Of a stretch of DNA of 64,000 bases, positions 53,101 through 62,016 are shown piece by piece (position 1 is the stretch's first letter; each line of letters opens with the position of its first letter). The notes beneath the pieces are model-generated. The model was not told the DNA's origin and ran no database searches. It was given only the letters and a program-made list of their open reading frames with translations. The stretch is from Ruminococcus sp. (GTDB lineage Bacteria > Bacillota > Clostridia > Oscillospirales > Ruminococcaceae), in NCBI GenBank assembly GCA_017516465.1, contig JAFXCR010000055.1, positions 16,205 to 80,204 of the forward strand. The letters run 5' to 3'. The position numbers and the translations under genes are program-made.

Positions 53101-53778
53101 ATGAAAACTATTGTAATTATAGGTGCAATGCCCTCAGAGCTTGCTGATATAAGAAATATTCTCGGCGAAGCTGAAATTAAAAAATTCTCAGGATTTAATT
53201 TCTATATCAATAAATATAAGAATAATACAATTATTAATGCCTGCTGCGGTATCGCAAAAGTAAATGCAGCTATCTGCACTCAGACTGCTATTGACAATTT
53301 CCACCCTGACTGTGTGATCAATACGGGGATCGCTGGCGGAATGAATTCTGCTGTCAAAGTTTGTGATATAGTTATTTCTACTGAAGTTCTTCCGCACGAT
53401 CTTGACCTTCACTTTCTTCAGGATTACCCCCCTTACTGTGGAATTTTTAAATCCGATCTGAATCTTATCAGTATCGCTGAAAAAATATGTAATGAAGCAG
53501 GAATAAATAGTTTCCGTGGCAGAATCGTTTCCGGTGAAGCATTTATTTCCAGCAATGAAGTAAAGGCTGATATCCAGAATAGATTTGATCCGTACGCAGT
53601 TGATATGGAAAGTGCAGCTGTGGGACATTGCTGTTTCCTTAATGATATGCCTTATGTTAGTGTAAGATGTATCTCAGATAACGCTGATGATGAAGGAGCT
53701 ATATCCTTTGACGAATTTGAGAAAATTGCTGCAAAGCGTGTTGCAGAGATTGTTTTAAAAATGACCGAATTAATTTGA
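53101..53778 (+). CDS. mtnN: 5'-methylthioadenosine/S-adenosylhomocysteine nucleosidase
   Basis: 225 residues. IIGAMPSELADI at the start, ACCGIAKVNAAICTQTAID, VINTGIAGG, GEAFISS, the ribose-binding AVDMESAAVGHCC (Met-Glu) and VRCISDNADDE with the catalytic Asp are the MTAN motifs. It removes adenine from MTA, SAH and 5'-deoxyadenosine, the by-product of radical SAM enzymes such as HemZ. The dockerin gene follows by 15 bases. Confidence 0.94.
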   Translation: MKTIVIIGAMPSELADIRNILGEAEIKKFSGFNFYINKYKNNTIINACCGIAKVNAAICTQTAIDNFHPDCVINTGIAGGMNSAVKVCDIVISTEVLPHDLDLHFLQDYPPYCGIFKSDLNLISIAEKICNEAGINSFRGRIVSGEAFISSNEVKADIQNRFDPYAVDMESAAVGHCCFLNDMPYVSVRCISDNADDEGAISFDEFEKIAAKRVAEIVLKMTELI

Positions 53779-53793
53779 TAAGGAGTGTTATTT

Positions 53794-54687
53794 ATGAAAA
53801 AGAAAATTTTTTTGGTCTCAATGGCTGCTGCATTTTCAACGATGATAATTCCTTGTTCGGGTGCAGCTGAAAATAATACCGGTTATCAGCCGTCACTCTA
53901 TTTCAAGCCAATTGAAACAGACGAGGCTCAGGTACTGAAAAACGGTACAGTTTATGTAAACAGCAGTCTGCTTACAGGAAAAAATAATTCATTTAACGCT
54001 GAAGTGTACATTGATGACGACCAGAAGCAGGCCGGTCACATTATTGCAAAGTGGAAATGTGAAAGCGAGCATATTGCTCTTGGCAATCTTACTGACCCAA
54101 TTACATTATATGGCAAATCACCTTATGAAGATTTTTCCACACCATCATCAATACCTTTAACTGAATATCCGGAACTAAATCGACAGTATGTATCCTATCC
54201 TAACCTTACAGAATTAATATTTGTGCTTACAGGAGAAAACTCTGACGATTATCCTCTTGCCGGATTTTCAGCTACAGTTGACAGCAAAACTCCAGCCGAA
54301 AGATATGAAGTTGAGTTTATGTCCGGAGAATCCGGTGCACAGTGTGAGATACTATATAAGTATGGAAAAAATAATCCTTCATTCAAGGAGTTTTTCCCAA
54401 CCGGAGAATATGCAAAGCCTATGAACATCAATATTTCTGACCGTATGCTCGGAGATATCGACAATAATGGCATTATTACCGGTTCGGACGCAACAATGAT
54501 TCTTGCTGCATACACAAATATATCATCAAGCGGTGACAGCAAGCTTACAAAGGAGCAGGAAATCGCAGCTGATATCGACGCAGACGGAATTATTACCGGT
54601 TCAGATGCGACATTGTTACTCAGATACTACACAGCCCTTTCATCCGGAGAAAAACTCAGCGTTTATGATTATTTTCTTGAAAATTAA
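53794..54687 (+). CDS. Secreted protein with C-terminal type I dockerin, unknown N-terminal domain
   Basis: 297 residues from ATG 53794 (AAGGAG upstream). Signal peptide to about residue 25 (FSTMIIPCSGAAE). About 30-210 is a beta-rich domain without catalytic motif I recognise. The dockerin (about 218-285) has two calcium loops, DIDNNGIITGSDAT and DIDADGIITGSDAT, almost repeats of each other, which is canonical. It should dock to a scaffoldin, but contributes no evident enzyme; binding or structural function is possible. Cotranscribed with mtnN, an odd pairing. Confidence 0.8.
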   Translation: MKKKIFLVSMAAAFSTMIIPCSGAAENNTGYQPSLYFKPIETDEAQVLKNGTVYVNSSLLTGKNNSFNAEVYIDDDQKQAGHIIAKWKCESEHIALGNLTDPITLYGKSPYEDFSTPSSIPLTEYPELNRQYVSYPNLTELIFVLTGENSDDYPLAGFSATVDSKTPAERYEVEFMSGESGAQCEILYKYGKNNPSFKEFFPTGEYAKPMNINISDRMLGDIDNNGIITGSDATMILAAYTNISSSGDSKLTKEQEIAADIDADGIITGSDATLLLRYYTALSSGEKLSVYDYFLEN

Positions 54688-54728
54688 AAAGATCAGTAAC
54701 GACAGATTCTTTATCCACGAAGCGTAGG

Positions 54729-54757
54729 TTGATATAATTCTACTCTAATGTTATACT
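54729..54757 (+). promoter_or_regulatory. Promoter of the XRE-desulfoferrodoxin gene
   Basis: TTGATA (54729-54734), 17 bases, TATACT (54752-54757). Confidence 0.6.
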
Positions 54758-54761
54758 TATA

Positions 54762-54775
54762 TCATAACGATATGA
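54762..54775. promoter_or_regulatory. Inverted repeat, possible operator
   Basis: TCATA-ACGA-TATGA lies just after the -10 and runs into the SD, a place suited to autoregulation by the XRE protein. Confidence 0.4.
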
Positions 54776-54788
54776 GGAGGTAACAATT

Positions 54789-55391
54789 TTGTTAGACAAT
54801 TACATAACCGGAAGTGTGATAAAACACTTGCGTGAGCAGAAAAATATGACTCAGGCTGAATTAGCTGGAAAAATTGATGTTAGTCCTAAGACGATTTCCA
54901 AATGGGAAACTGCAAAAGGTTTTCCTGATATTTCATTGCTTGAACCGCTTGCAAGTGCGCTTTCTGTTTCAGTAATGGAGCTTATGTCAGGAAATACAGT
55001 AATCAACAGGAATGTTTCTGCGAACATGCTTCGTTCAAAAATATATGTTTGTCCGATTTGCGGTAATATTATACATTCTACAGGCGAAATGACTCTCAGC
55101 TGCTGTGGTGTGAATCTTTCTTCTCTTGAAGCAGATGAAACAGATGAATCGCATCAGATTACAATCGAACAGGTTGAGGATGAATATTTTGTATCTGTCA
55201 GACATGATATGACGAAAACGCATTATATTTCATTTCTGGCATATGTAACATCAGATAAATTTCAGCTTGTAAAGCTTTATCCCGAAGGCAATGCAGAATG
55301 CAGATTCAATATCAGAGGAGCTGGTTATCTGTATTTATATTGTAATCATCATGGTCTGATGAAACAGAAAGTAAACGGAATTAACCGATAA
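54789..55391 (+). CDS. XRE regulator fused to a desulfoferrodoxin (two-iron superoxide reductase) domain
   Basis: 200 residues from a TTG with GAGGAGG eight bases upstream. Residues about 8-62 are an XRE helix-turn-helix (NMTQAELAGKIDVSPKTISKWETAKG). Residues 84-195 match desulfoferrodoxin: center I cysteines Cys88, Cys91, Cys105, Cys106 (CPIC...CC) and center II His122, His139, His145, Cys185, His188 (RHDMTKTHYI, YCNHHGL), with the spacing of the active superoxide reductase. It may sense superoxide or redox state and switch transcription, or act as the reductase itself. Its own operator candidate lies just upstream. Confidence 0.88.
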   Translation: MLDNYITGSVIKHLREQKNMTQAELAGKIDVSPKTISKWETAKGFPDISLLEPLASALSVSVMELMSGNTVINRNVSANMLRSKIYVCPICGNIIHSTGEMTLSCCGVNLSSLEADETDESHQITIEQVEDEYFVSVRHDMTKTHYISFLAYVTSDKFQLVKLYPEGNAECRFNIRGAGYLYLYCNHHGLMKQKVNGINR

Positions 55392-55398
55392 TTTAAAA

Positions 55399-55420
55399 GC
55401 GTATGCAGAAAGCATACGCC
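55399..55420. repeat. Repeated hairpin, copy 1
   Basis: GCGTATGC-AGAAA-GCATACGC, a perfect eight-base stem; the same 22 bases recur at 57625-57646. It sits eight bases after the XRE-desulfoferrodoxin stop. Confidence 0.8.
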
Positions 55421-55434
55421 TCAGGCCGTCCAAA

Positions 55435-55464
55435 AACCCCGATTCTCGTTAGAGATTCGGGGTT
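55435..55464 (+). terminator. Terminator after the XRE-desulfoferrodoxin gene
   Basis: AACCCCGA/TCGGGGTT with an inner TCTC/GAGA arm and a GTTA loop, followed by AAAGTTTTAATT. Confidence 0.7.
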
Positions 55465-55672
55465 AAAGTTTTAATTAGTTCCTCTTCAGAGGTTTACACA
55501 ATTTTTGGGATAGAGTCTAATTTTGTTTGTTCTCCATATTATAATTATTGTATCTTGCTTAATCCCTCAAAGCTAAGGTTATACACATAGAAACTAACTG
55601 TACAAGCTATTTTGGTAAGTATGATATCGTATCAATCCTTCAACATATATAAAAAGTTATGTTTTCTTGCCA

Positions 55673-56824
55673 TTACTCATCGGCTTTAAGTTTGCTTAAA
55701 TCAAATTTTAATTCCTTATAGACAGGCATACCATAATACAGGTCGCTACCGCTACATTCCTGTTTGTTAAGAATTCTTGCGTAAATTAAGTTACTTGACG
55801 GAGTTGTAAGAGAGCCTGTTCCGTTTTCTTCATTAAGGAAAGGAATTTCATTGCCATCCTCGTCATAGAAATGGAGTATCATTGAATAAAGAGGTGCTTC
55901 ATATCCATCTATAATAATATGTTCCATTTTATTTTTTTCATCCAAATCGCTCGGATATTCCCACTCAACATGAATACTTGACGGACTGTAATTAGAGAGT
56001 CTGACCTTGTATCCATCCTCTGACTGTTCAACAGCATTTCCGTTGATAAGTTCCTTGTCAACAACGATATGCTTTTTAATTTCTATGTCATTCAATTCAT
56101 TCTTGACATTTAAATTATCATCGACAATAGAAATATTTTTGAGAGTAATAATAGCATTTTTTGATTCAGTAATCATATTTTCTTCGAGGAGTTTAAGCGT
56201 AATCTGTCCGCTGAAATTGTTCTCGGTTCCTTCATCAAGCATCATGTTGCCTTCAAGCCATGTGTAGTTAGAAATACCATCAAATCTGCTTTCTGTTTCA
56301 AAAACCACATCACCACAGTCGATCTTAATCGAATTGAAACCGATATAGCTGTATCCATCAGGATTTCCGTTTTTGAGGCTTCCTGTAAGACCGAGTACCA
56401 GTGTTCTGCCGTCGCAATATGTACTTTCAATTGAAACGGACATATCATCATTTTCAGCAATTTCAGGTTCATCTGATGTATCAGCATAATTTTCAAGTAT
56501 TTCATAGTTATTTAAATCAGGTGTTTTGTCAACCTTAAATTCTCTTCCATCATCAGTAACATAAGTTTTAGTTTTATTTGATTCAAGATTTCTGAACAGA
56601 CTACTGTGTGCTGCTCCAAATACAGTAGTTCCTCCGCAAGCAGCAATTGAAGCGGCGATAATTACCGCTCTCATCTTTGGCTTACGTCTTTTCTTAATCG
56701 GATGAGTAGCGTTTTCTTCTCTAAAACGTTTCATTATATTATTAACCTCCTGATCGCTTATCGATTTATTTTCTGGCAGTTTACTCACATCTAATTTTAG
56801 AAGTTGATATATATTTTTTTTCAT
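55673..56824 (-). CDS. DUF4179-like anti-sigma factor membrane protein
   Basis: 383 residues. The cytoplasmic N-terminus (about 1-50) is followed by one membrane helix (MRAVIIAASIAACGGTTVFGAA) and a large outer domain with several beta-rich segments, the design of DUF4179 anti-sigma factors. It starts 14 bases after the ECF sigma gene, overlapping its SD region (CAGGAGGAA). It should hold the sigma factor at the membrane until an envelope signal arrives. Confidence 0.78.
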   Translation of the reverse strand: MKKNIYQLLKLDVSKLPENKSISDQEVNNIMKRFREENATHPIKKRRKPKMRAVIIAASIAACGGTTVFGAAHSSLFRNLESNKTKTYVTDDGREFKVDKTPDLNNYEILENYADTSDEPEIAENDDMSVSIESTYCDGRTLVLGLTGSLKNGNPDGYSYIGFNSIKIDCGDVVFETESRFDGISNYTWLEGNMMLDEGTENNFSGQITLKLLEENMITESKNAIITLKNISIVDDNLNVKNELNDIEIKKHIVVDKELINGNAVEQSEDGYKVRLSNYSPSSIHVEWEYPSDLDEKNKMEHIIIDGYEAPLYSMILHFYDEDGNEIPFLNEENGTGSLTTPSSNLIYARILNKQECSGSDLYYGMPVYKELKFDLSKLKADE

Positions 56825-56838
56825 AAAATTCCTCCTGT

Positions 56839-57371
56839 TTACTTAAAATATTCCGGATTATGTCTGATGATTTTCAGTTTCCCTCTGGATATACGCTTAT
56901 ATAAAGAGTTTTTGGTTTTTCCAAGTTTTTTGGCTACTTCTTCAATGCCGTCACCGTTCCAGAAGATTTTTGTAAAAATAATTTTATCTTCTTCACTCAG
57001 ACATGATATAAGTTCAGCAAAAAAATTATTAACGATTTGTTTCCAGTTAGAGCATTTTTATCTGCTAAAGGTAGTTCGTCAATGTCAACTAAAGGTTCCA
57101 GACGTTTTAAAGCTCGTAACCAATTGAGTGCCGAATATTGTGCTATAGCAGCAATCCAGCTTTCAAATTTATTGCTTTCGTTGTAAGTATCAATATTATT
57201 CCAGATTTTAAGTATAACATCATAAAGACATTCCTCAGCATCCTCCGGAAAATTATATAAAATGCGGTTAATTACTGCCTTCAATAATCCACCATAATTT
57301 TTGACAACGAATTCAAGAGCGTCCTCATTTCTTCGTTGTAATTCTTGTATAAAATTCTTTTCTGTGATCAT
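56839..57371 (-). pseudogene. ECF sigma factor gene split by a -1 frameshift
   Basis: Reading from ATG 57371, region 2 is normal (EFVVKNYGGLLKAVIN, EDAEECLYDVILKIWNNI, FESWIAAIAQYSALNWLR). The frame then breaks at the run of five A (57059-57055) and meets a stop at 56997. Slipping back one base at this run restores CSNWKQIVNNFF..., leading into a full region 4 (LSEEDKIIFTKIFWNGDGIEEVAKKLGKTKNSLYKRISRGKLK) and a stop at 56839. The joined product of about 175 residues is normal ECF size. It may be a sequencing error, a true mutation, or a programmed slip. Confidence 0.82.
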
Positions 57372-57581
57372 AAGTTTGGTACCTCCTTTAGTGATCTCGT
57401 TTAACCTCCTTCACTTACTATTACACATTTGAAAGACGGTTTCTGACACTATCAGAAAAATTTAATAATTTTACCATTTACATCATAATCAACTGTTTTT
57501 CTTAGTGAAGTTATGCCAAAAAGATGCTGTTGTTGTCAGCATTTCCTTCACCTTCCCTTACTTTTTTATACCTTATTTATA

Positions 57582-57612
57582 CAAAAAAAAGCCAAGCTAA
57601 GCTTGACTTTTT
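57582..57612 (-). terminator. Terminator of the sodium/solute symporter gene
   Basis: On the minus strand AAGTCAAGC/GCTTGGCTTT with one mismatch, followed by eight T; A and T runs make it usable from both sides. Confidence 0.85.
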
Positions 57613-57623
57613 CGACAGTCTGT

Positions 57624-57646
57624 GGCGTATGCAGAAAGCATACGCC
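57624..57646. repeat. Repeated hairpin, copy 2
   Basis: GGCGTATGC-AGAAA-GCATACGCC, the same hairpin as 55399-55420, here just after the symporter stop. Confidence 0.8.
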
Positions 57647-57659
57647 TTAATTTTTAGGG

Positions 57660-59255
57660 TTAATTTTCTTTTACTGCAAGACTGCAGAATGCATTATCAA
57701 CAACTTTTTTATCGGGAGCCTTTGTAAACATACTTACAACAGGTACTATAATAAGTGAAACTATCATAGCAAATGCTCCGGCGTTGATTGGCGAAAGAAG
57801 ATTGAACGGACAATCCATTCCGGCAACAGAAGCCTTGAGATCATCGAAAGCACTGATATTGAGACTGAAAAGAATCATGTGTGTAACGCTGATTCCAACG
57901 CCTGTACAGAAGCTTACCCAGCAAGCAGCTCTTGAAGCTTTTTTCATGAAAAGACCAAAGAGGAAAGGTCCGAGGAAAGCTCCTGAAAGTGCTCCCCATG
58001 AATATGACATAAGCGTAGAAATTGAGGCATTAGGATTGCAAGCGATGATTACAGAAATAACAAGGAATATTGCGATAAATATTCTCATGAACATCATCTG
58101 CTTCTTATCGTCGAAGTTCTTTACACGGGGCTTGATAAGATCGTTTGTAAGCGTAGAACTTGATGTAAGAACAAGTGATGACAGAGTAGAAAGTGATGCT
58201 GAAAGTACAAGAACAACTACAAGACCAATAAGGATGTTCGGGAGTGCTGTATCAAGCAGAGCCGGAACCATTGTATCATAAAGAAGCTTGCCATTCTTGC
58301 CTGTTTCAATGAATGTCTTTCCTTTTTCAGTAGGATCTGTTGTACAATAAAGTCTTACGAATCCGCCCATGAAATAAGAGCCGCCGGCAACAACAAGTGC
58401 AAATAATGTAGAAATTATTGCACCCTTTTTTATAGCATCCTCATTCTTGATTGCATAGAATTTTTGAACCATCTGAGGAAGTCCCCATGTACCGAGAGAT
58501 GTCAGGATAACAACACCGAGAAGGTTCGGGAAATCAGGACCGAATACAGAACCGAGAGTTCCTTTCGGAGCGCCTACCGTATCAATATCATTAAGTGCAT
58601 TTACTGCTTCTGTAAGACCATTTTTTTCATTTACAGTAAGAACAACTACAGTTGCAATACCGATGAGCATAATGATTCCCTGAAAGAAATCATTGAGAGC
58701 AGTTGCCTTATACCCGCCAAGAGTTACATAAATAGCAGAAAGAACAGCCATTGCAATGATTATGTATTTACCGCCGTTTTCACCAAGATCAAATGCCATT
58801 CCGAAAAGGCGTGAAAGTCCGTTATAAACAGAAGCTGTATACGGGATAAGGAAAATAAATACAATAGAAGCAGAAATTGTTTTCAACTTTGTGGAATCAT
58901 ATCTGTGTTCAAAGAATTCCGGCATTGTTCTTGCACCGAGATGATTTGACATCAGACGTGTTCTTCTTCCGATGAGGAAAAATGGAATAAGACTTCCGAT
59001 GATTGCGTTTCCTATTCCCACCCATGTGGTAGAAATACCGTACATCCAGCCGAATTGTCCGGCATATCCGATGAAAACAACTGCTGAGAAATATGTAGTA
59101 CCGTATGAGAAGGCTGTTAGCCATGAACCGACGCTTCTGCCGCCAAGCATGAAATCATCAGCGGACTTTGTTTTTCTCGACATATAGATGCCGATTCCGA
59201 CCATTACCATAATGTAAATGCCGAGAATAATGAATATTGCTGTTTTTGTACTCAT
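57660..59255 (-). CDS. Sodium:solute symporter (SSS family)
   Basis: 531 residues with about 13 helices. FMLGGRSVGSWLTAFSYGTTYFSAV near the N-terminus, ALNDFFQGIIMLIG and SASLSTLSSLVLTSSSTLTNDL match the SSS signatures, including the sodium-site serines in LSTLSS. The substrate could be an amino acid, sugar or vitamin (PutP/PanF-like), not decidable by eye. It has its own promoter and terminator. Confidence 0.9.
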   Translation of the reverse strand: MSTKTAIFIILGIYIMVMVGIGIYMSRKTKSADDFMLGGRSVGSWLTAFSYGTTYFSAVVFIGYAGQFGWMYGISTTWVGIGNAIIGSLIPFFLIGRRTRLMSNHLGARTMPEFFEHRYDSTKLKTISASIVFIFLIPYTASVYNGLSRLFGMAFDLGENGGKYIIIAMAVLSAIYVTLGGYKATALNDFFQGIIMLIGIATVVVLTVNEKNGLTEAVNALNDIDTVGAPKGTLGSVFGPDFPNLLGVVILTSLGTWGLPQMVQKFYAIKNEDAIKKGAIISTLFALVVAGGSYFMGGFVRLYCTTDPTEKGKTFIETGKNGKLLYDTMVPALLDTALPNILIGLVVVLVLSASLSTLSSLVLTSSSTLTNDLIKPRVKNFDDKKQMMFMRIFIAIFLVISVIIACNPNASISTLMSYSWGALSGAFLGPFLFGLFMKKASRAACWVSFCTGVGISVTHMILFSLNISAFDDLKASVAGMDCPFNLLSPINAGAFAMIVSLIIVPVVSMFTKAPDKKVVDNAFCSLAVKEN

Positions 59256-59335
59256 TATACCAACTCCGTTTCTTTCACAATTCTTATCAACAGTAAATCT
59301 GTAAAGCTTTAAATTGATAAAGTGTTTCTTTATGT

Positions 59336-59364
59336 ATTATACTATATAAAAATCGTAATGTCAA
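59336..59364 (-). promoter_or_regulatory. Promoter of the symporter gene
   Basis: Minus strand TTGACA (59364-59359), 17 bases, TATAAT (59341-59336): full consensus. Confidence 0.85.
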
Positions 59365-59548
59365 TAGATTTCTACAATTTTTTTAGACGTTTATTTTCAG
59401 TTATCAATGACAGTGAACATTTACCTCCAAATAATAGATTGTTAAATAATACATCGCAAATCTTTATTTCTATATTGGCTACGTGATAACCTTGAAGAAG
59501 GATAAGAAGGTTTCTACGTTGAATGCCAAGGATTCAAGTCAACAGTTG

Positions 59549-59740
59549 TTTTGCATAATCTGATCTAACACCAAAATCTGTCACAAACCTCAGATGTGCT
59601 TGAGAAGGCATTAACAAAAATCACTGACAACATAAATCTTATCCTTCGTTCAGATTAGAAGTGGCTGTATCAACATAAACAATATCAGGCTTAAGCTTGA
59701 TGGTCTCTCTACTGTTGAATACAGGCTTAAACTGAAATAA
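59549..59740 (+). pseudogene. Remnant of an IS3-family transposase (OrfB C-terminus)
   Basis: Translating across frames gives VLEKALTKITDNINLILRSD, then KWLYQHKQYQA and, in another frame, INNIRLKLDGLSTVEYR, which match the LHSDQGWQYQHKQYQ and YNNKRIKLKLKGLSPVEYR ends of IS3/IS150 transposases. In-frame stops and an internal deletion make it dead. Confidence 0.7.
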
Positions 59741-59844
59741 CAAAAGCAACCAAGATTTCTCTTAGTCGCTTTGTATAAATTTTATTTTTCTCTAACTTTT
59801 TGGGGGACATTTTTTTTAGAGAACTAATTTATTGTATAATTATT

Positions 59845-61536
59845 TCAGCAACTGTTTTCCTTAGCGATTCTTTCAAGCACTTCAGCTCTTAAAAGTGCAC
59901 TGTCTATATGATCGCAGAAATTTTCTCTTCCGATTCTTTCCACGAAACCGGCTTTTTCCATAGCCTGCATAGGCTGTTCGTTTACATGAGAGAAAATTAC
60001 GGAAATATTATGCTTTTTACATCTCTTGGTGATCTTGTCAAGAGTTTCAACGCCCGTTGCGTCGATAGCCGGAACATTTCTCATTCGTATGCAGAGAACA
60101 TCTATATTTGTGTCATCCAGCATATAAGCGAATTTATCAGAAGCACCGAAGAACATAGGTCCGTTGATCTCATACACCCTTGTATTGGCAGGAACCTTTT
60201 TCAAAGCGATGTTGTCAGGGTCAGAATCCTCATCGTCAACATAAACCCATCCGTGAACCTCAGTAACATCTGCCATTCTCTTCATAAAGAGGAACGCAGT
60301 AAGTATCATTCCGGCAACGATAGCAACTACAAGATCGAATACAACTGTGAGTATCAGTGTTGTGAAAAGAACGATTATATCGCTTTTCGGAGCTGTTTTG
60401 CAAGTGTTTACGATGCCTCTCCAGCCGCACATATTATAAGCTACAACAAAGAGAATAGCTGCAATTGCCGGCATAGGAAAGCTCTTAGCATAAGGCATGA
60501 GGAGCACAAGAATGATGAGTACAACAACGGCATGAACCATTCCGGCGATAGGAGTTCTTCCGCCGTTCTTGATGTTAGCGGCTGTTCTTGCGATAGCTCC
60601 TGTTGCGGGAATACCGCCGAAAACGGCAGATGTGATATTTCCGGCACCCTGAGCAACGAGTTCCATGTTTGAGCGGTGCTTTGAACCTATCATTCCGTCT
60701 GCAACAACGCATGACAGAAGTGATTCAATAGCCGCAAGAATAGCTATAGTAAAGGCATTGGGAACAAGTGCTTTTATACGTGAAAAGGTGATTTCCGGCA
60801 TTGACGGGGTAGGTGGTGCTGATGAGATTTCATACAGGTCGCCGATAGTATTGACGTTCATACCGGAGAACTCCACCACGAGTGATGCAACAATGACTGC
60901 TATCAGTGACGGAGGAATCTTGCTGAGTTTTTTCGGCCAGAAAACAAGTATCGCAAGAGAGAGCAGTCCTATAAGCAATGCCTGATAGTTGAAGCTATCA
61001 GCGTACTTGAAAAGTGTAGTGAGTTTTTCTGTTGTTTCAATAGGGGATTCGCCGTCAAAACTCATACCGCAAAAATCCTTTATCTGTCCTATAAGAATGG
61101 TTACGGCAATGCCGAATGTAAATCCAGCCGTAATAGTGTTCGGTATGTATTTAATAAGACTTCCGAATTTGAATATTCCCATAAGGATCAAGAAGATTCC
61201 CGCCAGAACAGTTGAGATAATAAGACCATCCATGCCTTCTGAAGCAACGATTCCGGCAACGATAGTTGCAAATGCGGCAGTCGGACCAGCTATCTGTACA
61301 CGGCTTCCTCCGAGGAAGGAGACAACAAATCCAGCAGTAATGGCTGTGTAAAGACCTTGTTCAGGCTTTACACCGGATGCCAGAGCAAGTGCGATAGACA
61401 GCGGCAGAGCAATTATCGCAACAATGATACCCGAAATGACATCCTTGAAAAGCTGCTGTCCAGAATAATTTTTCATTACCGAAAACAGCTTTGGTTTGAG
61501 TTTTTCTTCTGTTGGCTTTTTTGACGAAGCTTCCAT
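59845..61536 (-). CDS. SulP-family anion transporter with STAS domain
   Basis: 563 residues. The N-terminal transporter (VISGIIVAIIALPLSIALALASGVKPEQGLYTAI; GSRVQIAGPTAAFATIVAG) has about 11-12 helices; the C-terminal STAS domain (about 450-560) has VLCIRMRNVPAIDATGVETLDK. Substrates of this family include sulfate and bicarbonate. Start at MEASSKK (61536) after GAAGGG. Promoter upstream on the minus strand at 61601-61573. Confidence 0.93.
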   Translation of the reverse strand: MEASSKKPTEEKLKPKLFSVMKNYSGQQLFKDVISGIIVAIIALPLSIALALASGVKPEQGLYTAITAGFVVSFLGGSRVQIAGPTAAFATIVAGIVASEGMDGLIISTVLAGIFLILMGIFKFGSLIKYIPNTITAGFTFGIAVTILIGQIKDFCGMSFDGESPIETTEKLTTLFKYADSFNYQALLIGLLSLAILVFWPKKLSKIPPSLIAVIVASLVVEFSGMNVNTIGDLYEISSAPPTPSMPEITFSRIKALVPNAFTIAILAAIESLLSCVVADGMIGSKHRSNMELVAQGAGNITSAVFGGIPATGAIARTAANIKNGGRTPIAGMVHAVVVLIILVLLMPYAKSFPMPAIAAILFVVAYNMCGWRGIVNTCKTAPKSDIIVLFTTLILTVVFDLVVAIVAGMILTAFLFMKRMADVTEVHGWVYVDDEDSDPDNIALKKVPANTRVYEINGPMFFGASDKFAYMLDDTNIDVLCIRMRNVPAIDATGVETLDKITKRCKKHNISVIFSHVNEQPMQAMEKAGFVERIGRENFCDHIDSALLRAEVLERIAKENSC

Positions 61537-61572
61537 AAAATCCCTTCTTTTCTGAATACTTGACAAGGAAGT

Positions 61573-61601
61573 ATTATATCACCATTTTCTGTTTTTTGCA
61601 A
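61573..61601 (-). promoter_or_regulatory. Promoter of the SulP gene
   Basis: Minus strand TTGCAA (61601-61596), 17 bases, TATAAT (61578-61573). Confidence 0.75.
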
Positions 61602-61694
61602 GAAAAATTACTTACATCCAAAACATTTCCACGATTTAAATAATATACACAAATTTCAACACGAAGTATTGTGTGATATGATAACAAAAATGTC

Positions 61695-61723
61695 TTGACA
61701 ATTATGTTTCTTTATGATATAAT
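61695..61723 (+). promoter_or_regulatory. Promoter of tRNA-Leu
   Basis: TTGACA (61695-61700), 17 bases, TATAAT (61718-61723): consensus on both elements. Confidence 0.9.
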
Positions 61724-61739
61724 ATTATGGTATTAATGT

Positions 61740-61826
61740 GCCGCTGTGGTGGAATAGGCAGACACAAGGGACTTAAAATCCCTCGGAGTAACATCCGTAC
61801 CGGTTCAAGTCCGGTCAGCGGCACCA
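61740..61826 (+). tRNA. tRNA-Leu, anticodon UAA
   Basis: The acceptor stem GCCGCTG pairs with CAGCGGC, the discriminator base is A and CCA is encoded (61824-61826). The anticodon loop ACTTAAAAT contains TAA; the long variable arm and GGTTCAAGTCC T arm mark a class II leucine tRNA. Alone between a strong promoter and a terminator. Confidence 0.97.
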
Positions 61827-61829
61827 AAA

Positions 61830-61861
61830 AACTCGGAAATTATATATTTCCGAGTTTTTTT
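61830..61861 (+). terminator. Terminator after tRNA-Leu
   Basis: ACTCGGAAAT/ATTTCCGAGT, five-base loop, then six or more T. Confidence 0.92.
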
Positions 61862-61943
61862 AATTTCTCAAAGTTAGTGTTGAAATATAGCTACAAGAAA
61901 GAAAAACGAACTGGTTTACTACGAGCCAGAAAATGACATTTCT

Positions 61944-61987
61944 ATCAGATATCACCTTATAAGTTTAATTGTTTTCTGATATCTGAT
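61944..61987. repeat. Inverted repeat beside the IS cluster
   Basis: ATCAGATATCA (61944-61954) and TGATATCTGAT (61977-61987), perfect 11-base arms with a 22-base loop, 30 bases outside the IS end. Could be a hairpin or a recombination target. Confidence 0.65.
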
Positions 61988-62016
61988 GTCGTATTACACT
62001 TTTGTTAAAACAAAAA

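Larger units (their letters stand above)
59256..59844. other. Intergenic region between SSS and SulP genes
   Basis: 589 bases. It holds the SSS promoter (59364-59336), roughly 190 bases of A+T-rich DNA with no gene, and an IS3-family remnant at 59549-59740. Confidence 0.7.
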
